A DNA stretch of 64,000 nt. Origin: Proteus vulgaris. Its GTDB lineage: Bacteria; Pseudomonadota; Gammaproteobacteria; Enterobacterales; Enterobacteriaceae. This document shows positions 8,905-18,649 of this stretch, one piece after another. Where the stretch lies: NCBI RefSeq assembly GCF_023100685.1, contig NZ_CP090064.1, positions 3,720,001-3,784,000 of the forward strand, read 5' to 3'. Both the position numbers and the translations under genes were made by a program. Below the pieces are notes generated by a model. It worked only from the letters and a program-made list of their open reading frames with translations, did not search any database and was not told the origin of the DNA. Position 1 is the first letter of the stretch. Every line of letters starts with the position of its first letter.

Positions 8905-9742
8905 GATATTGCCCTTTTCTTGTGTAGATGGCCCAGGCAATCGTCTGGCCATCTTCCTACAAGGGTGTAATCTGCGCTGTAAAAATTGTCACAATCCCTA
9001 CACCATAGGGATCTGTGATAATTGTGGTGACTGCATTCCGGCTTGCCCACAGCAAGCACTTTCATTACAAAATGGTGCCATAAGTTGGAACAGTACCAGT
9101 TGTGAACAATGTGACACCTGTATTCAGCAGTGCCCACGACAATCAAGCCCGATGACATTAACCTATACTGTTGATGAACTAATGGCTATTACACGCAAAT
9201 ATGCAGCCTTTATTAATGGCATAACAGTAAGCGGTGGTGAATCCACGTTACAACTGCCTTTTTTAATTGATTATTTTAAAGCAATCAAAGAAGCACCTGA
9301 TCTTAAACACCTTAGTTGTTTAATCGACAGTAATGGCACTCTTTCTCTTAATGGCTGGCAAAAAATCGCCCCCTTTATGGATGGTGCGATGATCGATTTA
9401 AAAAGTTGGGATGAAGAGACTCATATTTATTTAACTGGCCGAGGTAATCAGCGTATTAAAGAATCAATCATATGGTTAGCTAATAATAATCTACTTACGG
9501 AATTACGCCTTTTATATATTCCAGAAAAAACCGACTATTTAGAGAATATCGAATTACTTTCTCAGTTTATTAATTCATTTAGTGAATCTGTATTGATTCG
9601 TATTAATGCATTTCATCAACATGGTGTTTATGGTGTAGCCAGTATTTGGCGTTCAGCATGCGAAGAAGAAATTATCACTCTAAAAAATGAATTAGAACTT
9701 AGAACTGTTAATTTAATTAACACACCCAACACTTACTTGTGA
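8876..9742 (+). CDS. yjjW: YjjW radical-SAM activating enzyme for YjjI
   Basis: A 288-residue radical SAM activase. The SAM cluster motif CNLRCKNC lies near residue 30, followed by two ferredoxin-like cysteine groups (CDNCGDCIPACP and CEQCDTCIQQCP, about residues 48-90) typical of glycyl-radical activases with extra 4Fe-4S clusters. It would abstract the glycine hydrogen of YjjI. I choose the ATG at 8876, inside the end of yjjI, because it gives the family N-terminus MNSRCVSINKILPFSCVDGP and the E. coli length; upstream in-frame ATG codons only read through yjjI in another frame. Confidence 0.93.
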   Translation: MNSRCVSINKILPFSCVDGPGNRLAIFLQGCNLRCKNCHNPYTIGICDNCGDCIPACPQQALSLQNGAISWNSTSCEQCDTCIQQCPRQSSPMTLTYTVDELMAITRKYAAFINGITVSGGESTLQLPFLIDYFKAIKEAPDLKHLSCLIDSNGTLSLNGWQKIAPFMDGAMIDLKSWDEETHIYLTGRGNQRIKESIIWLANNNLLTELRLLYIPEKTDYLENIELLSQFINSFSESVLIRINAFHQHGVYGVASIWRSACEEEIITLKNELELRTVNLINTPNTYL

Positions 9743-9852
9743 TAATAATAAATTTAAAACCATTATATATTATATTCATTTTATTTTATCCAATTGACTT
9801 TAATTAATACAGAAGTTAACCTCCTGTAAAAACTCTCTTATGGATACCAACA

Positions 9853-12800
9853 ATGAAGATAAAATATAATTCAATATTATTGATATTGTGCTCAGTATAT
9901 ATATTTCCTATTAATTCTTATGGAAATTATAATATAGAAGATATAGGTCATTCAATCTATAAACCATTTAGCATGTTGAGTTATGCAACGTATTATGATC
10001 ACCTTCGAGATAAAAAACATAATCATTTCAAACATAATCAAGGTAAAATCGTAGACAATAATAATTATAATCAATACTTATTTACTCCATTTGGTAGTGT
10101 ATCTGTGTATACAGCTATAAATCAACATACAATTGATAAATATAACATTGTAGCAGATGATTATAACAGCATAATAAGAGTGGAAATACCTAGTTATGAC
10201 ATCAGAAAAATAAAAGTGTTTGATGAATCTTTTTTACCAAGTGAGCTATTTATTAGTACAGATGGCGGTAAAACTCAAAATAAAATAAATAAAGAGAGTG
10301 ATAAACAATTAGATACCATTTATCTAGAGCGGATCTCTGAAGATGGTATAATCGTTGTCGGTTATGCAACAAAATCCAAGTCCATATTAGATAAAATAAT
10401 TAAAGAAGAAAATTTGTCGGTAGAGAATAATAACTGTCGAGGACAATCTGAGTGTTATGCTTTTTCATACAACACAATGAATAATACATTTACTATTTTA
10501 GAAAAAAATATAAAAATTAAACATTTAACAAAAGATGGTAATTTTATTTTATACAATCCTATTAATAATGAAAATAAAAAATTTATATATGATATAAATA
10601 AAAAAGAGAGTCTCCTTTTATCTGTTGATAATATTAATAATTATTTACCAGACCACCCTGAAAAGAATATTCTACTTTTATCAATAACTGAATATCCATT
10701 CTTTTCTGGTATAAAAAGACGAAATATTGATATTCAAAAAATCAGTGATAATGGTCGAGTGTTTATTGGTCAGCTCAACCGAGACATTTCTAAAAAACAA
10801 CTCAATGATGGTAAGTATCCTAGAACTGCTTTTGTTACTACAAATGATGGCCCTATCAGAGAAATTAATCGATCCGAGTTTGGCTCGTCAAAACTAACTG
10901 ATATTTCCAGAGATGGAAACTATAGTGTTGGTTGGGAAGAAGTTTGGCATGATGATTATCACATTGAGCTACCAACTCATGTTAAGGTCTCTTCCTCACT
11001 TTTTAGCCAAGCGATACTCTATGATTTATCACAAGATAGTCTTATTAATATTGGTAATCTTTCACAGAAACCAAATGAAAATCGATTTAGGAATGCAAAA
11101 GCAAATGATATTTCGGCTGATGGTAAATATATCGTAGGGTGGTCTGAAACCGACAATTACAACAATGATACAATTCCCGATAATGCTAAGTTAAAACCAG
11201 TGCCAGCCTTTATCATGTTCCACCGTCATGGCTTTGTTTATTTTAATAATACAATGCATGATTTAGGAACACTTAGTAACGGTAAAGATTCGGAAGCACA
11301 TGCCATTACAGATGATGGAAGAATTATTTATGGGCTATCTACTGATAAATATAATAATTGGCGCCAAGTTATCTGGATAAATGCTCAACTCAGTGATAAA
11401 TCTTTCAATGCTGAAAAACAACAAATTGCAGATAAAAAAAATAACCTTATTGATAAAGCCAATGCTGAACGAGAGCGCCTAGCCAAAGAGCAAGCGGACA
11501 AAGCCAATGCTGAACGAGAGCGCCTAGCTAAAGAGCAAGCGGACAAAGCCAATGCTGAACGAGAGCGTCTAGCCAAAGAGCAAGCGGACAAAGTCAAAGC
11601 TGAACGAGAGCGCCTAGCTAAAGAGCAAGCGGACAAAGCCAAAGCTGAACGAGAGCGCCTAGCTAAAGAGCAAGCGGACAAAGCCAATGCTGAACGAGAG
11701 CGCCTAGCTAAAGAGCAAGCGGACAAAGCCAATGCTGAACGAGAGCGCCTAGCTAAAGAGCAAGCGGACAAAGCCAAAGCTGAACGAGAGCGCCTAGCCA
11801 AAGAGCAAGCGGACAAAGCCAAAGCGGAGCAAGAGCGCCTAGCTAAAGAGCAAGCGGACAAAGCCAAAGCGGAGCAAGAGCGCCTAGCCAAAGAGCAAGC
11901 GGACAAAGCCAATGCTGAACGAGAGCGCCTAGCTAAAGAGCAAGCGGACAAAGCCAATGCTGAACGAGAGCGCCTAGCTAAAGAGCAAGCGGACAAAGCC
12001 AATGCTGAACGAGAGCGCCTAGCCAAAGAGCAAGCTGATAAAATCAAAGCGGAGCAAGAGCGTCTAGCCAAAGAGCAAGCGGACAAAGCCAATGCTGAAC
12101 GAGAGCGCCTAGCCAAAGAGCAAGCGGACAAAGCCAATGCTGAACGAGAGCACCTAGCTAAAGAGCAAGCGGACAAAGCCAATGCTGAACGAGAGCACCT
12201 AGCTAAAGAGCAAGCTGATAAAATCAAAGCGGAGCAAGAGCGTCTAGCCAAAGAGCAAGCGGACAAAGCCCAAGCAGAGAAAGAACGCTTAGCGGAAATC
12301 ACCAAACAACAAGAAGCCCAAGCTGAAAAAGAAAAAACAAAACCATCCATTGTTATTAGTAAACCTATTGATATTGAAAATACCTATAAATCAATGCAAT
12401 TAATGGCTGAAAACGGTTATAAGTTTATGGATATGCAACAAGGGCAACTGCGTTATTTAGCTTCTGCAACCTGTTCTGTTGGTACTGAAAAAGCCTGTAT
12501 TAGTGGCTTTGCACATCATCAACGCGTGAGTAAAGCCAATGCAACGCAAACCGGTATTAGCGCTGCTTATCGTTTTGATATTAATCATATTCCATTAGTT
12601 GTAGGGCTTGCCATTGATACAGATATCTCTTCTTCATTACCTAAAGGCTATCAATATCAAAGTTATGCATTACCTTTAATTGGTTTTAGCCTAGATTTAA
12701 TACCATCACTCAATGCTGAGTTAAATAACAACGCATTACATCTGTCATTAAAAGGTGCTTATTTAAATCGTAAAGTTTCTATTGAAAGACAAGCATTAGC

Positions 12801-13314
12801 AGATACTGAATCAGGTAAAGGCAACACTAAAATATCTGGTTATCACATTGATTTACAAGGCTCTTATCCATATGCCATATCAAATGAATTTATGCTTACA
12901 CCATTTGTAGGACTTACTTTTAATCAAATCTCACGTTCAGCTTATAGTGAAACTCAAAATGCCCAATTTGCAGCACACTATGATGCCCTCAAAACGCATT
13001 CATTATTAGCCAAAATAGGATTGGGTATGGATCATTTATTAGGTTCCTCTTTCATACTTAATACAAAAGCAGGATTACTGTGGAACTTATCACATTATCA
13101 AGGCGACTTCCGTAGCCATATTGACTATTTAGGTCAACAAAAAATTGATTATTTAGAAAATAAAAAACAGTTAAAACAACGTCCATTTGTTCATATTGGA
13201 TTAACGTATCAAGTTGATAAACACTCATCTATTGGTACTAAAGCAAATTGGGAAATGACTACATATCGTAATCACGATATGCAATTTGGTATTGACTACA
13301 CTTATCGCTTCTAA
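9853..13314 (+). CDS. Autotransporter-like protein with 15-residue helical repeats
   Basis: A 1153-residue predicted surface protein. Residues 1-24 form a signal peptide (ending FPINSYG). Residues about 25-520 form a passenger rich in Asn, Ile and Lys with HAF-repeat-like pieces (SRDGNYSVGW, SADGKYIVGWSE, TDDGRIIYGLS), which suggest a beta-propeller. Residues about 534-818 are tandem 15-residue repeats of the type DKANAERERLAKEQA. The C-terminal 285 or so residues read as an autotransporter beta-barrel ending in the aromatic residue of DYTYRF. It stands alone with its own terminator. The 5' third is unusually AT-rich compared with its neighbours. Role inferred: adhesin or surface protein held away from the membrane by the helical stalk; the exact family is not certain. 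Confidence 0.75.
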   Translation: MKIKYNSILLILCSVYIFPINSYGNYNIEDIGHSIYKPFSMLSYATYYDHLRDKKHNHFKHNQGKIVDNNNYNQYLFTPFGSVSVYTAINQHTIDKYNIVADDYNSIIRVEIPSYDIRKIKVFDESFLPSELFISTDGGKTQNKINKESDKQLDTIYLERISEDGIIVVGYATKSKSILDKIIKEENLSVENNNCRGQSECYAFSYNTMNNTFTILEKNIKIKHLTKDGNFILYNPINNENKKFIYDINKKESLLLSVDNINNYLPDHPEKNILLLSITEYPFFSGIKRRNIDIQKISDNGRVFIGQLNRDISKKQLNDGKYPRTAFVTTNDGPIREINRSEFGSSKLTDISRDGNYSVGWEEVWHDDYHIELPTHVKVSSSLFSQAILYDLSQDSLINIGNLSQKPNENRFRNAKANDISADGKYIVGWSETDNYNNDTIPDNAKLKPVPAFIMFHRHGFVYFNNTMHDLGTLSNGKDSEAHAITDDGRIIYGLSTDKYNNWRQVIWINAQLSDKSFNAEKQQIADKKNNLIDKANAERERLAKEQADKANAERERLAKEQADKANAERERLAKEQADKVKAERERLAKEQADKAKAERERLAKEQADKANAERERLAKEQADKANAERERLAKEQADKAKAERERLAKEQADKAKAEQERLAKEQADKAKAEQERLAKEQADKANAERERLAKEQADKANAERERLAKEQADKANAERERLAKEQADKIKAEQERLAKEQADKANAERERLAKEQADKANAEREHLAKEQADKANAEREHLAKEQADKIKAEQERLAKEQADKAQAEKERLAEITKQQEAQAEKEKTKPSIVISKPIDIENTYKSMQLMAENGYKFMDMQQGQLRYLASATCSVGTEKACISGFAHHQRVSKANATQTGISAAYRFDINHIPLVVGLAIDTDISSSLPKGYQYQSYALPLIGFSLDLIPSLNAELNNNALHLSLKGAYLNRKVSIERQALADTESGKGNTKISGYHIDLQGSYPYAISNEFMLTPFVGLTFNQISRSAYSETQNAQFAAHYDALKTHSLLAKIGLGMDHLLGSSFILNTKAGLLWNLSHYQGDFRSHIDYLGQQKIDYLENKKQLKQRPFVHIGLTYQVDKHSSIGTKANWEMTTYRNHDMQFGIDYTYRF
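11452..12306 (+). repeat. 45-bp tandem repeats coding a charged helical stalk
   Basis: Eighteen full 45-bp units plus one diverged unit, all in frame, encode DK(A/V/I)(N/K)AE(R/Q)E(R/H)LAKEQA. Units differ by a few substitutions only, which makes the array prone to gain or loss of copies. The composition suits a long alpha-helix or coiled coil; 15 residues per four turns gives 3.75 residues per turn, nearer a right-handed coil than a heptad coil. Confidence 0.95.
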
Positions 13315-13358
13315 TTCCTTATTGTTTTGTTTGAGGTTAATTTTAGCTGTATTATTTG

Positions 13359-13391
13359 GCTTCCTATAAAAATATAGGAAGCTCTTTTTTT
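13359..13391 (+). terminator. Terminator after the autotransporter gene
   Basis: GCTTCCTAT and ATAGGAAGC form a 9-bp stem followed by CTC and a run of seven or more T residues on the plus strand. Confidence 0.85.
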
Positions 13392-13392
13392 A

Positions 13393-14037
13393 TTAGCTGA
13401 TTGAAGAATTCAAATTTAAAATAGTAGAATTATTTTTTTCTTCATTAACCCACCACACCTTCGTCGATACTTTTTCAAGTAGTGCTTTATTGTGGCTAAA
13501 AATAATCAAACTTAAAGGACGCTTCTGACTTTCATCGATCAATACTTGCCAAATATCAGCTTGAATTTTCGCATCTAATTGTGCCGTGACTTCATCTGCA
13601 ATCAATATTTGAGTACGAGGATCTAACGCACGTAATAACGCAATACGTGCCAATTCTCCGCCAGATAGTTCATTAGGTCTACGTGTTAACCATTCTGATT
13701 TTATTCTTAATTTTTCAAACCAATCTTTATCTGGCGACCAAGCATCACGAACACTATCTCCTGTTGTTCTAAACGGATTAAAACATTTATCAGGATGCTG
13801 AGGGACTAATTGAATAGGGCAATAACCCTTGTTAGATAATGGTTTACCATTAACAAGAATTGAACCTTGAGTTGATGCTTGCCACTGCGCTAGAACACGA
13901 CCTAATGTCGTTTTTCCTGTACCGCTTGGCGCTGAAATACCGAGTCGCTCTCCCGCATCTAACGAAAAGGAGAGATCTTGCCATAACACCTTACCTGCTT
14001 GCTCCACAGATAATTGTTTTAACTCTAAAAGTGGCAT
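13393..14037 (-). CDS. yntE: ABC importer ATP-binding protein (nickel/peptide, YntE-like)
   Basis: A 214-residue cytoplasmic ATPase of the dipeptide/nickel ABC class. Walker A is APSGTGKTT, the signature is LSGGELARIALLRAL, Walker B is ILIADEVTA and the switch is IIFSHN. It is short, lacking the C-terminal extension of OppF/DppF proteins. I start at the ATG at 14037, preceded by GGGAG at 8-nt spacing, rather than the TTG at 14052. It is the last gene of a five-gene importer operon. The ynt name is by arrangement and resemblance to the Yersinia/Proteus nickel system; an oligopeptide role cannot be excluded. Confidence 0.75.
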   Translation of the reverse strand: MPLLELKQLSVEQAGKVLWQDLSFSLDAGERLGISAPSGTGKTTLGRVLAQWQASTQGSILVNGKPLSNKGYCPIQLVPQHPDKCFNPFRTTGDSVRDAWSPDKDWFEKLRIKSEWLTRRPNELSGGELARIALLRALDPRTQILIADEVTAQLDAKIQADIWQVLIDESQKRPLSLIIFSHNKALLEKVSTKVWWVNEEKNNSTILNLNSSIS

Positions 14038-14096
14038 AAAGATAACTCCCAAAATAACAAATGAAATGTATAAAAATAAAACTTAAGAACTCAATA

Positions 14097-14894
14097 TTAT
14101 AATGGATTAAGTGATGCTTCTTTTGTATTTATAAATTGTTGTTCAGGTAATGCGTTCCAGAGAGTCTTCAACCACTCACTACCTTCATGACGATTAAGCA
14201 CATTAGCAGGAATAACTTCGTTAACTTCACCCTGATTAAGCACTGCTATCGTATCCGCAAACCTTGCGGCTAAGGCCAAATCATGTGTAACCCAAAGTAC
14301 TGATTTACCTTGATTACATAACTCTCTTAAATGCCCTAATAACAAACAAGCATGTTCATCATCCAGCCACGAGGTGATTTCATCAGCCAAAATATATTGT
14401 GCATTAGAGAGTGTTGCATTACAGGCCAATACACGTTTTGCCATCCCACCAGATAATTTTGCTGGATAGGTTTTTATCAATGAGCCAGAGAGATGATAAA
14501 GCCCTAATTGCTGCACAATATCATCTGATGTAACTTCAGCACCACTCAAATGCGCAGAGCGACTTAACTGTTCACCGATACAAATTAAAGGATTAAGTGC
14601 AGTCACTCCCTGAGGAATATAGCAAAAAGTATTTCCTCGATAAGCAATAAGCTCCCGTTCACTTAGTGTATGCCCATTCAATTTAATCGCACCACGAACG
14701 CGCATATTGGCAGGCAAAAGTCCTAAAGCGCTTTGAAGTAATAAACTTTTACCTTCGCCACTTCCCCCCACTAATGCCAACATTTTTCCTGGTTTAATAT
14801 CCAAAGAAATTGATTTTAGCAACGGTTGCCAATTTCGTTTTCCCAACCAACGAAATTGTGCAATATCAATGGAAAGCTGTTCAAAACTTAACAT
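14097..14894 (-). CDS. yntD: ABC importer ATP-binding protein (nickel/peptide, YntD-like)
   Basis: A 265-residue ATPase paired with the one downstream. Walker A is GGSGEGKSL, the signature is LSGGMAKRVLACN, and Walker B is YILADEITSWLD; the usual glutamate after Walker B is present. The ATG at 14894 overlaps the stop of the upstream permease gene (ATGTTAA) and follows AGAGGGG; the longer GTG start at 14912 seems less likely. It should energise uptake through the two permeases. Confidence 0.75.
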   Translation of the reverse strand: MLSFEQLSIDIAQFRWLGKRNWQPLLKSISLDIKPGKMLALVGGSGEGKSLLLQSALGLLPANMRVRGAIKLNGHTLSERELIAYRGNTFCYIPQGVTALNPLICIGEQLSRSAHLSGAEVTSDDIVQQLGLYHLSGSLIKTYPAKLSGGMAKRVLACNATLSNAQYILADEITSWLDDEHACLLLGHLRELCNQGKSVLWVTHDLALAARFADTIAVLNQGEVNEVIPANVLNRHEGSEWLKTLWNALPEQQFINTKEASLNPL

Positions 14895-15700
14895 CCTGCC
14901 CCTCTTAACCACAGTTGTTGCATTGCCTTAGCAAATTGATCGAAAATCAAGACCAAGCACATCAAAATCAATCCCGGAAACACTACCATCCACCAAGAGC
15001 CTGTACTTAAATAACGTAATGCATCAGATAGTAATAAACCTAAAGAAGGTTCATGAGCCGCTTGTCCAAAACCTAAAAAACTTAACGCTGCGCTATGTAA
15101 TACTGCATGAGGAAACATCAATAGCGTTCCTACAATCCACTGCGGTAATAACATGGGAATATAGTGTTTTTTTACACATTCAAAAGGTGAATTGCCAATA
15201 CGACGTGATAGCATGACGTAATCCGCCTCTCGAATACGTTGAATTTCACCACGTAAAATCAACGCAAGCTTAGGCCAATGAGTTAATGCCACAGCCCAAA
15301 TCACTCCTTGTTGCCCACCACCTAAGGTAAAACAAATCAAAATCAATAGTAATAAATGAGGTAATGCTAAAAGCGCATCAACAATACCTCTAACAAAGAA
15401 ATCACAATAACGATTAATTGACGAAATACCCGCGAAAATCAGAGCGATAGCACCACTAACAATCGCACTTGTCACACCAATATTTAAACTGCTTAACATT
15501 CCTTGAAAACAACGCAACCACAAAGAACGCCCTAAATTATCAGTACCGAACCAATATTGATCTGACGGCGCCTGATTTCTCGCCAAAAAGTCCATTACGA
15601 TATCAGTATGAGAAACAGAAAAACCATATGCAACTAACCCAATTAACGCGAGGGTGACTAACAAAAGTCGTAGCAAAGGCTTGTTCGGATCGTAAATCAT
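14888..15700 (-). CDS. yntC: ABC importer permease (YntC-like, DppC/NikC family)
   Basis: A 270-residue inner-membrane permease. It has an N-terminal helix, a periplasmic stretch with the conserved FGTDNLGRSLWLR motif of the DppC/NikC family, four or five further helices, and a cytoplasmic coupling loop (EIQRIREADYVMLSRRIGNS). The ATG at 15700 overlaps the stop of yntB in an ATGA, so the two permeases are translationally coupled. Confidence 0.8.
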   Translation of the reverse strand: MIYDPNKPLLRLLLVTLALIGLVAYGFSVSHTDIVMDFLARNQAPSDQYWFGTDNLGRSLWLRCFQGMLSSLNIGVTSAIVSGAIALIFAGISSINRYCDFFVRGIVDALLALPHLLLLILICFTLGGGQQGVIWAVALTHWPKLALILRGEIQRIREADYVMLSRRIGNSPFECVKKHYIPMLLPQWIVGTLLMFPHAVLHSAALSFLGFGQAAHEPSLGLLLSDALRYLSTGSWWMVVFPGLILMCLVLIFDQFAKAMQQLWLRGAGC

Positions 15701-16674
15701 GAGTCTCGTAAAATTCCTTTATTAATACGTCTTAATAATATGTTAGAAATACTATTACCAAAGAAAATCAAAATAGTGCTGAAAACAACAATCCCCATTA
15801 AGAGAGGAATATCACCTCGTAATCCTGCATCGACCGTTGCTTGCCCTAAGCCTGGATAAGCAAATACTTTTTCAGCCAAAAGTGAGCCACCAAGTAATTC
15901 ACCAATTGATGCAAACTGTAAGCAAAGTGCAGGCGTTATGGCATGACGTAGAACATGAAATAGCATCATAGCCCAACCTTTATCACCTTGAGCCTTAGCA
16001 AAATGAATAAACTCACTTCCCATCACTTCAGCAACTTTCGCTCGAGTATGCAGTGCGATATTTCCTGTACCTAATAATCCAAGAGCAATCATAGGTAAAA
16101 TAAGATGAGAAAAACGTTGGCTTAATGTTGCTGTTTCAGCACTACTTCCCATCGGCCATGCGCAACAAATTGGTGCCCAGTGCAAAGTGACAGAAAACAG
16201 TGATAACAGCAGTAATCCTACCCAGAATGTCGGTAAAGAGGCTAACAAATAAGAGAGTGTAGAAATAATTCTATCGGGCCAACGATTAAGGTATCGGCCA
16301 GCCACTAATCCCATCACAACACCAATAACGCCTGAAAACACCCACGCGGAAGAAAGTAAAATAAAGGAAGGTCCGGCACGCTCACGAATAACATCAATAA
16401 CAGGCATGTTATACAGCATGGAATAGCCAAAATCCCCTTGGATAATTTGACTAAACCAGAGCCAAAATCGCATCCATAAAGGCTGATCAATTCCCCAACG
16501 AGCTGCGATTAAAGGGTATTGCTCAGGGGGAACATTCAGGAGATCACTACCGATATAGGCCTTAATGGGATCAATCGGTGAAAAACTTAATAAAATAAAA
16601 ACACCCGCTGTTGTCACCAACAGCAGGCAGAGTAATCGCAGGAAAAAACCTGCACTTTGACGTATTACTGACAA
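15697..16674 (-). CDS. yntB: ABC importer permease (YntB-like, DppB/NikB family)
   Basis: An inner-membrane permease of about 325 residues with the family N-terminal motif SPIDPIKAYIG and six predicted helices. The coupling loop (VAEVMGSEFIHFAKAQGDKG) contacts the ATPase. No ATG is available: in-frame TTG and GTG codons lie at 16686, 16680 and 16674. I chose the TTG at 16674 since GGAAG lies 5 nt before it. The gene overlaps the end of yntA, again suggesting tight coupling. Confidence 0.78.
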   Translation of the reverse strand: MSVIRQSAGFFLRLLCLLLVTTAGVFILLSFSPIDPIKAYIGSDLLNVPPEQYPLIAARWGIDQPLWMRFWLWFSQIIQGDFGYSMLYNMPVIDVIRERAGPSFILLSSAWVFSGVIGVVMGLVAGRYLNRWPDRIISTLSYLLASLPTFWVGLLLLSLFSVTLHWAPICCAWPMGSSAETATLSQRFSHLILPMIALGLLGTGNIALHTRAKVAEVMGSEFIHFAKAQGDKGWAMMLFHVLRHAITPALCLQFASIGELLGGSLLAEKVFAYPGLGQATVDAGLRGDIPLLMGIVVFSTILIFFGNSISNILLRRINKGILRDS

Positions 16675-18248
16675 GTCCACTTCCAAGTATCTACGCTATT
16701 TAATAATGACCATGAACCATGGATTTCAGGTGTTCCTGTACCCAGATCAACACAAGGGTTAGTTAGATAAGTATGTTGCACATTCATCAGCCAAGCCCAA
16801 GCTGCGTCACCTTTAACACCAACGCCATTTTTACCATCCCACTCAACAGCTTTCCAATGAGGAACGGCTTCTTGCCATGTATGAGCATCAAGTGCAGCTT
16901 GTAGGTGTTTTTCAACTTCAGCGTTTTTGTAATAACCTGGATTATAATAACCAACACCTGCCGCATTTTCGCTGTAGTGATGATATAACTCCATAGGATC
17001 AAGACTTCCCCAACCAAATAAAGTTGGATTTGAGTGCATATAACGCTCTACCGTATCCCAACTTCCTGATTTAAGATCCATTTGAATACCAAGAGGCTGT
17101 ACTAACGCACGAACTGATTCTGCTAAATCGCGACGTGTCGCATCACCACTGGTATACCACAAGGTTAATTTAGCTTCTAAACCGTCTTTTTCACGAATAC
17201 CATTTTTGTTGAGTTTCCAACCTGCATCTTCAAGAATTTGTTTTGCCTTTTCAACATCACCATCTTTAAATGCTGCCTCAGTTTGATCCCAAGGTAGTCC
17301 TTTTACACCGGTATAAGCGGGAACTGCATAACCATCAAGGACTTGTTCTGACAGCAATTTACGATCAAGAGCATAATTTATGGCTTTACGGATAGCGATA
17401 TCAGCCGTGATATCATTACCAATATCATAGCCTTGTGCGTTCTTCTCACCTGATTTTACCATTGGAAAAACAATACCGCGATTTTCAACACTCGGCCTTT
17501 CCCATAATTTTGTATTAGGTAAATTTTTAGCAATAGCCGCTGTTGCTGGTGGAATACGAACGATGCCTAATTGCCCGCTTTGAGCCGCAGCAAAGGCCGC
17601 ATCTTCATCAAGAAAAACAAAAATGAGCTTTTCAAAATCGTTTTTCTGCCCCGCATAATAAGGGTTAGCTTCAACAATTAATTGCTGACCCGGTTGGAAA
17701 CTGACCATGCGATAAGGACCTGCACCAATTGGTTTTTGTGCATAGGTTTTTTCATCATACTTATCAGCAGAGACAATACCTAACGAGCCTAATACATTAA
17801 CAAACGTACTCTGTGGTGCTTTTAAGGTAATAGTGACATGTAAATCGTCATCTGCTTTTGCAGAAAGAAAATTTCCCATATCTACTTTACCGCCACTTGC
17901 AGCCGCATTGTTATAGGTAAACACAATATCTTTTGCCGTTAGTGGCAAGCCATCCGAGAATTTTAAATCAGGTTTTAATGTTAATTTCCATGTTTTACCA
18001 TCTTCACTTGGCTGGTAGTCGCTTAACATATTGCTATACCAAGAGAGATCCGCATTTTGCTTTAACAATGGGCTATGAAGAAGTAAATAGCTACCATGGC
18101 TCCACCCCAACATTGGGTCAAAACCTTCTGTTGGCTCTTCACCAATAGCCAGTTTTAACGTTTGAGCAGATGTTGCAAAAGGAACGCTTAGTGCGGCTAA
18201 GCAAGTTAAAGTTACTAATGATTGCCGCCAACCAAACCGAATAGACAT
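16665..18248 (-). CDS. yntA: Nickel/peptide ABC transporter substrate-binding protein (YntA-like)
   Basis: A 527-residue periplasmic binding protein of the SBP family 5 (DppA/OppA/NikA). A signal peptide covers residues 1-28 (cleavage after ATSA). Family landmarks include SDGLPLTAKDIVFTYN near residue 95 and AIRKAINYALDRKLL near 285. It is the first gene of the operon and sets the substrate. Ynt systems take up nickel, and the hyf NiFe hydrogenase operon lies a few kilobases away, so nickel is the best guess; sequence alone does not prove the ligand. Confidence 0.78.
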   Translation of the reverse strand: MSIRFGWRQSLVTLTCLAALSVPFATSAQTLKLAIGEEPTEGFDPMLGWSHGSYLLLHSPLLKQNADLSWYSNMLSDYQPSEDGKTWKLTLKPDLKFSDGLPLTAKDIVFTYNNAAASGGKVDMGNFLSAKADDDLHVTITLKAPQSTFVNVLGSLGIVSADKYDEKTYAQKPIGAGPYRMVSFQPGQQLIVEANPYYAGQKNDFEKLIFVFLDEDAAFAAAQSGQLGIVRIPPATAAIAKNLPNTKLWERPSVENRGIVFPMVKSGEKNAQGYDIGNDITADIAIRKAINYALDRKLLSEQVLDGYAVPAYTGVKGLPWDQTEAAFKDGDVEKAKQILEDAGWKLNKNGIREKDGLEAKLTLWYTSGDATRRDLAESVRALVQPLGIQMDLKSGSWDTVERYMHSNPTLFGWGSLDPMELYHHYSENAAGVGYYNPGYYKNAEVEKHLQAALDAHTWQEAVPHWKAVEWDGKNGVGVKGDAAWAWLMNVQHTYLTNPCVDLGTGTPEIHGSWSLLNSVDTWKWTCQ

Positions 18249-18619
18249 AAAACATTCTCCGATTTTTTAGATACGACTTATCACCAGTCTCTAATCCCAT
18301 TAGAGAAGAGGCTGAAATAAGATAAATAACAATGATAATTACGATGCTCTACAATTATTGCAGATAAAGAATAAATCAGTGGCACCATAATAAAATTTTT
18401 CATCCAACTACTCGAATAATATCCGACAGTTTATTGATTTTACATAAACTTTTATTAAGCAGCATTACTCATTATGGCAAACTTCTAGCAAGTGCACAGT
18501 ATTTTTATAATAAATAAGTTATATATTTATCATTGAATTTATCAGTGAGCGCAAAACTAAATAAAGTGACTTTTTAACGAAATTAAATTATTTCATTTTA
18601 TTTAATATGCATTAAAAAT
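18249..18619. other. Intergenic region upstream of yntA
   Basis: An AT-rich region of about 370 bp that must hold the yntA promoter. I found no NikR-type repeat (GTATGA-N16-TCATAC) and no clear FNR box. There is an AATGATAAT stretch near 18332 that only partly matches a Fur site. No ORF is supported. Confidence 0.5.
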
Positions 18620-18645
18620 AAAAAGGCACATTATTGTGCCTTTTT
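18620..18645 (-). terminator. Terminator after the glycosyltransferase gene
   Basis: AAAAAGGCACA, loop TTAT, TGTGCCTTTTT: a perfect 11-bp stem four bases past the stop codon. The A/T arms make it usable from either strand. Confidence 0.88.
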
Positions 18646-18649
18646 ATGA

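Noticed and set aside
11452..12306. Regular repeats that could suggest a CRISPR array
   Set aside because: The units are contiguous with no spacers and lie in frame in a protein gene.
11385..12350. A 321-codon open frame on the minus strand across the 45-bp repeats
   Set aside because: It is the antisense shadow of the in-frame repeats; it has no ribosome site and consists only of repeated low-complexity residues.
18325..18350. Possible Fur box upstream of yntA (AATGATAAT)
   Set aside because: Only about one half of the site matches and there is no inverted partner.
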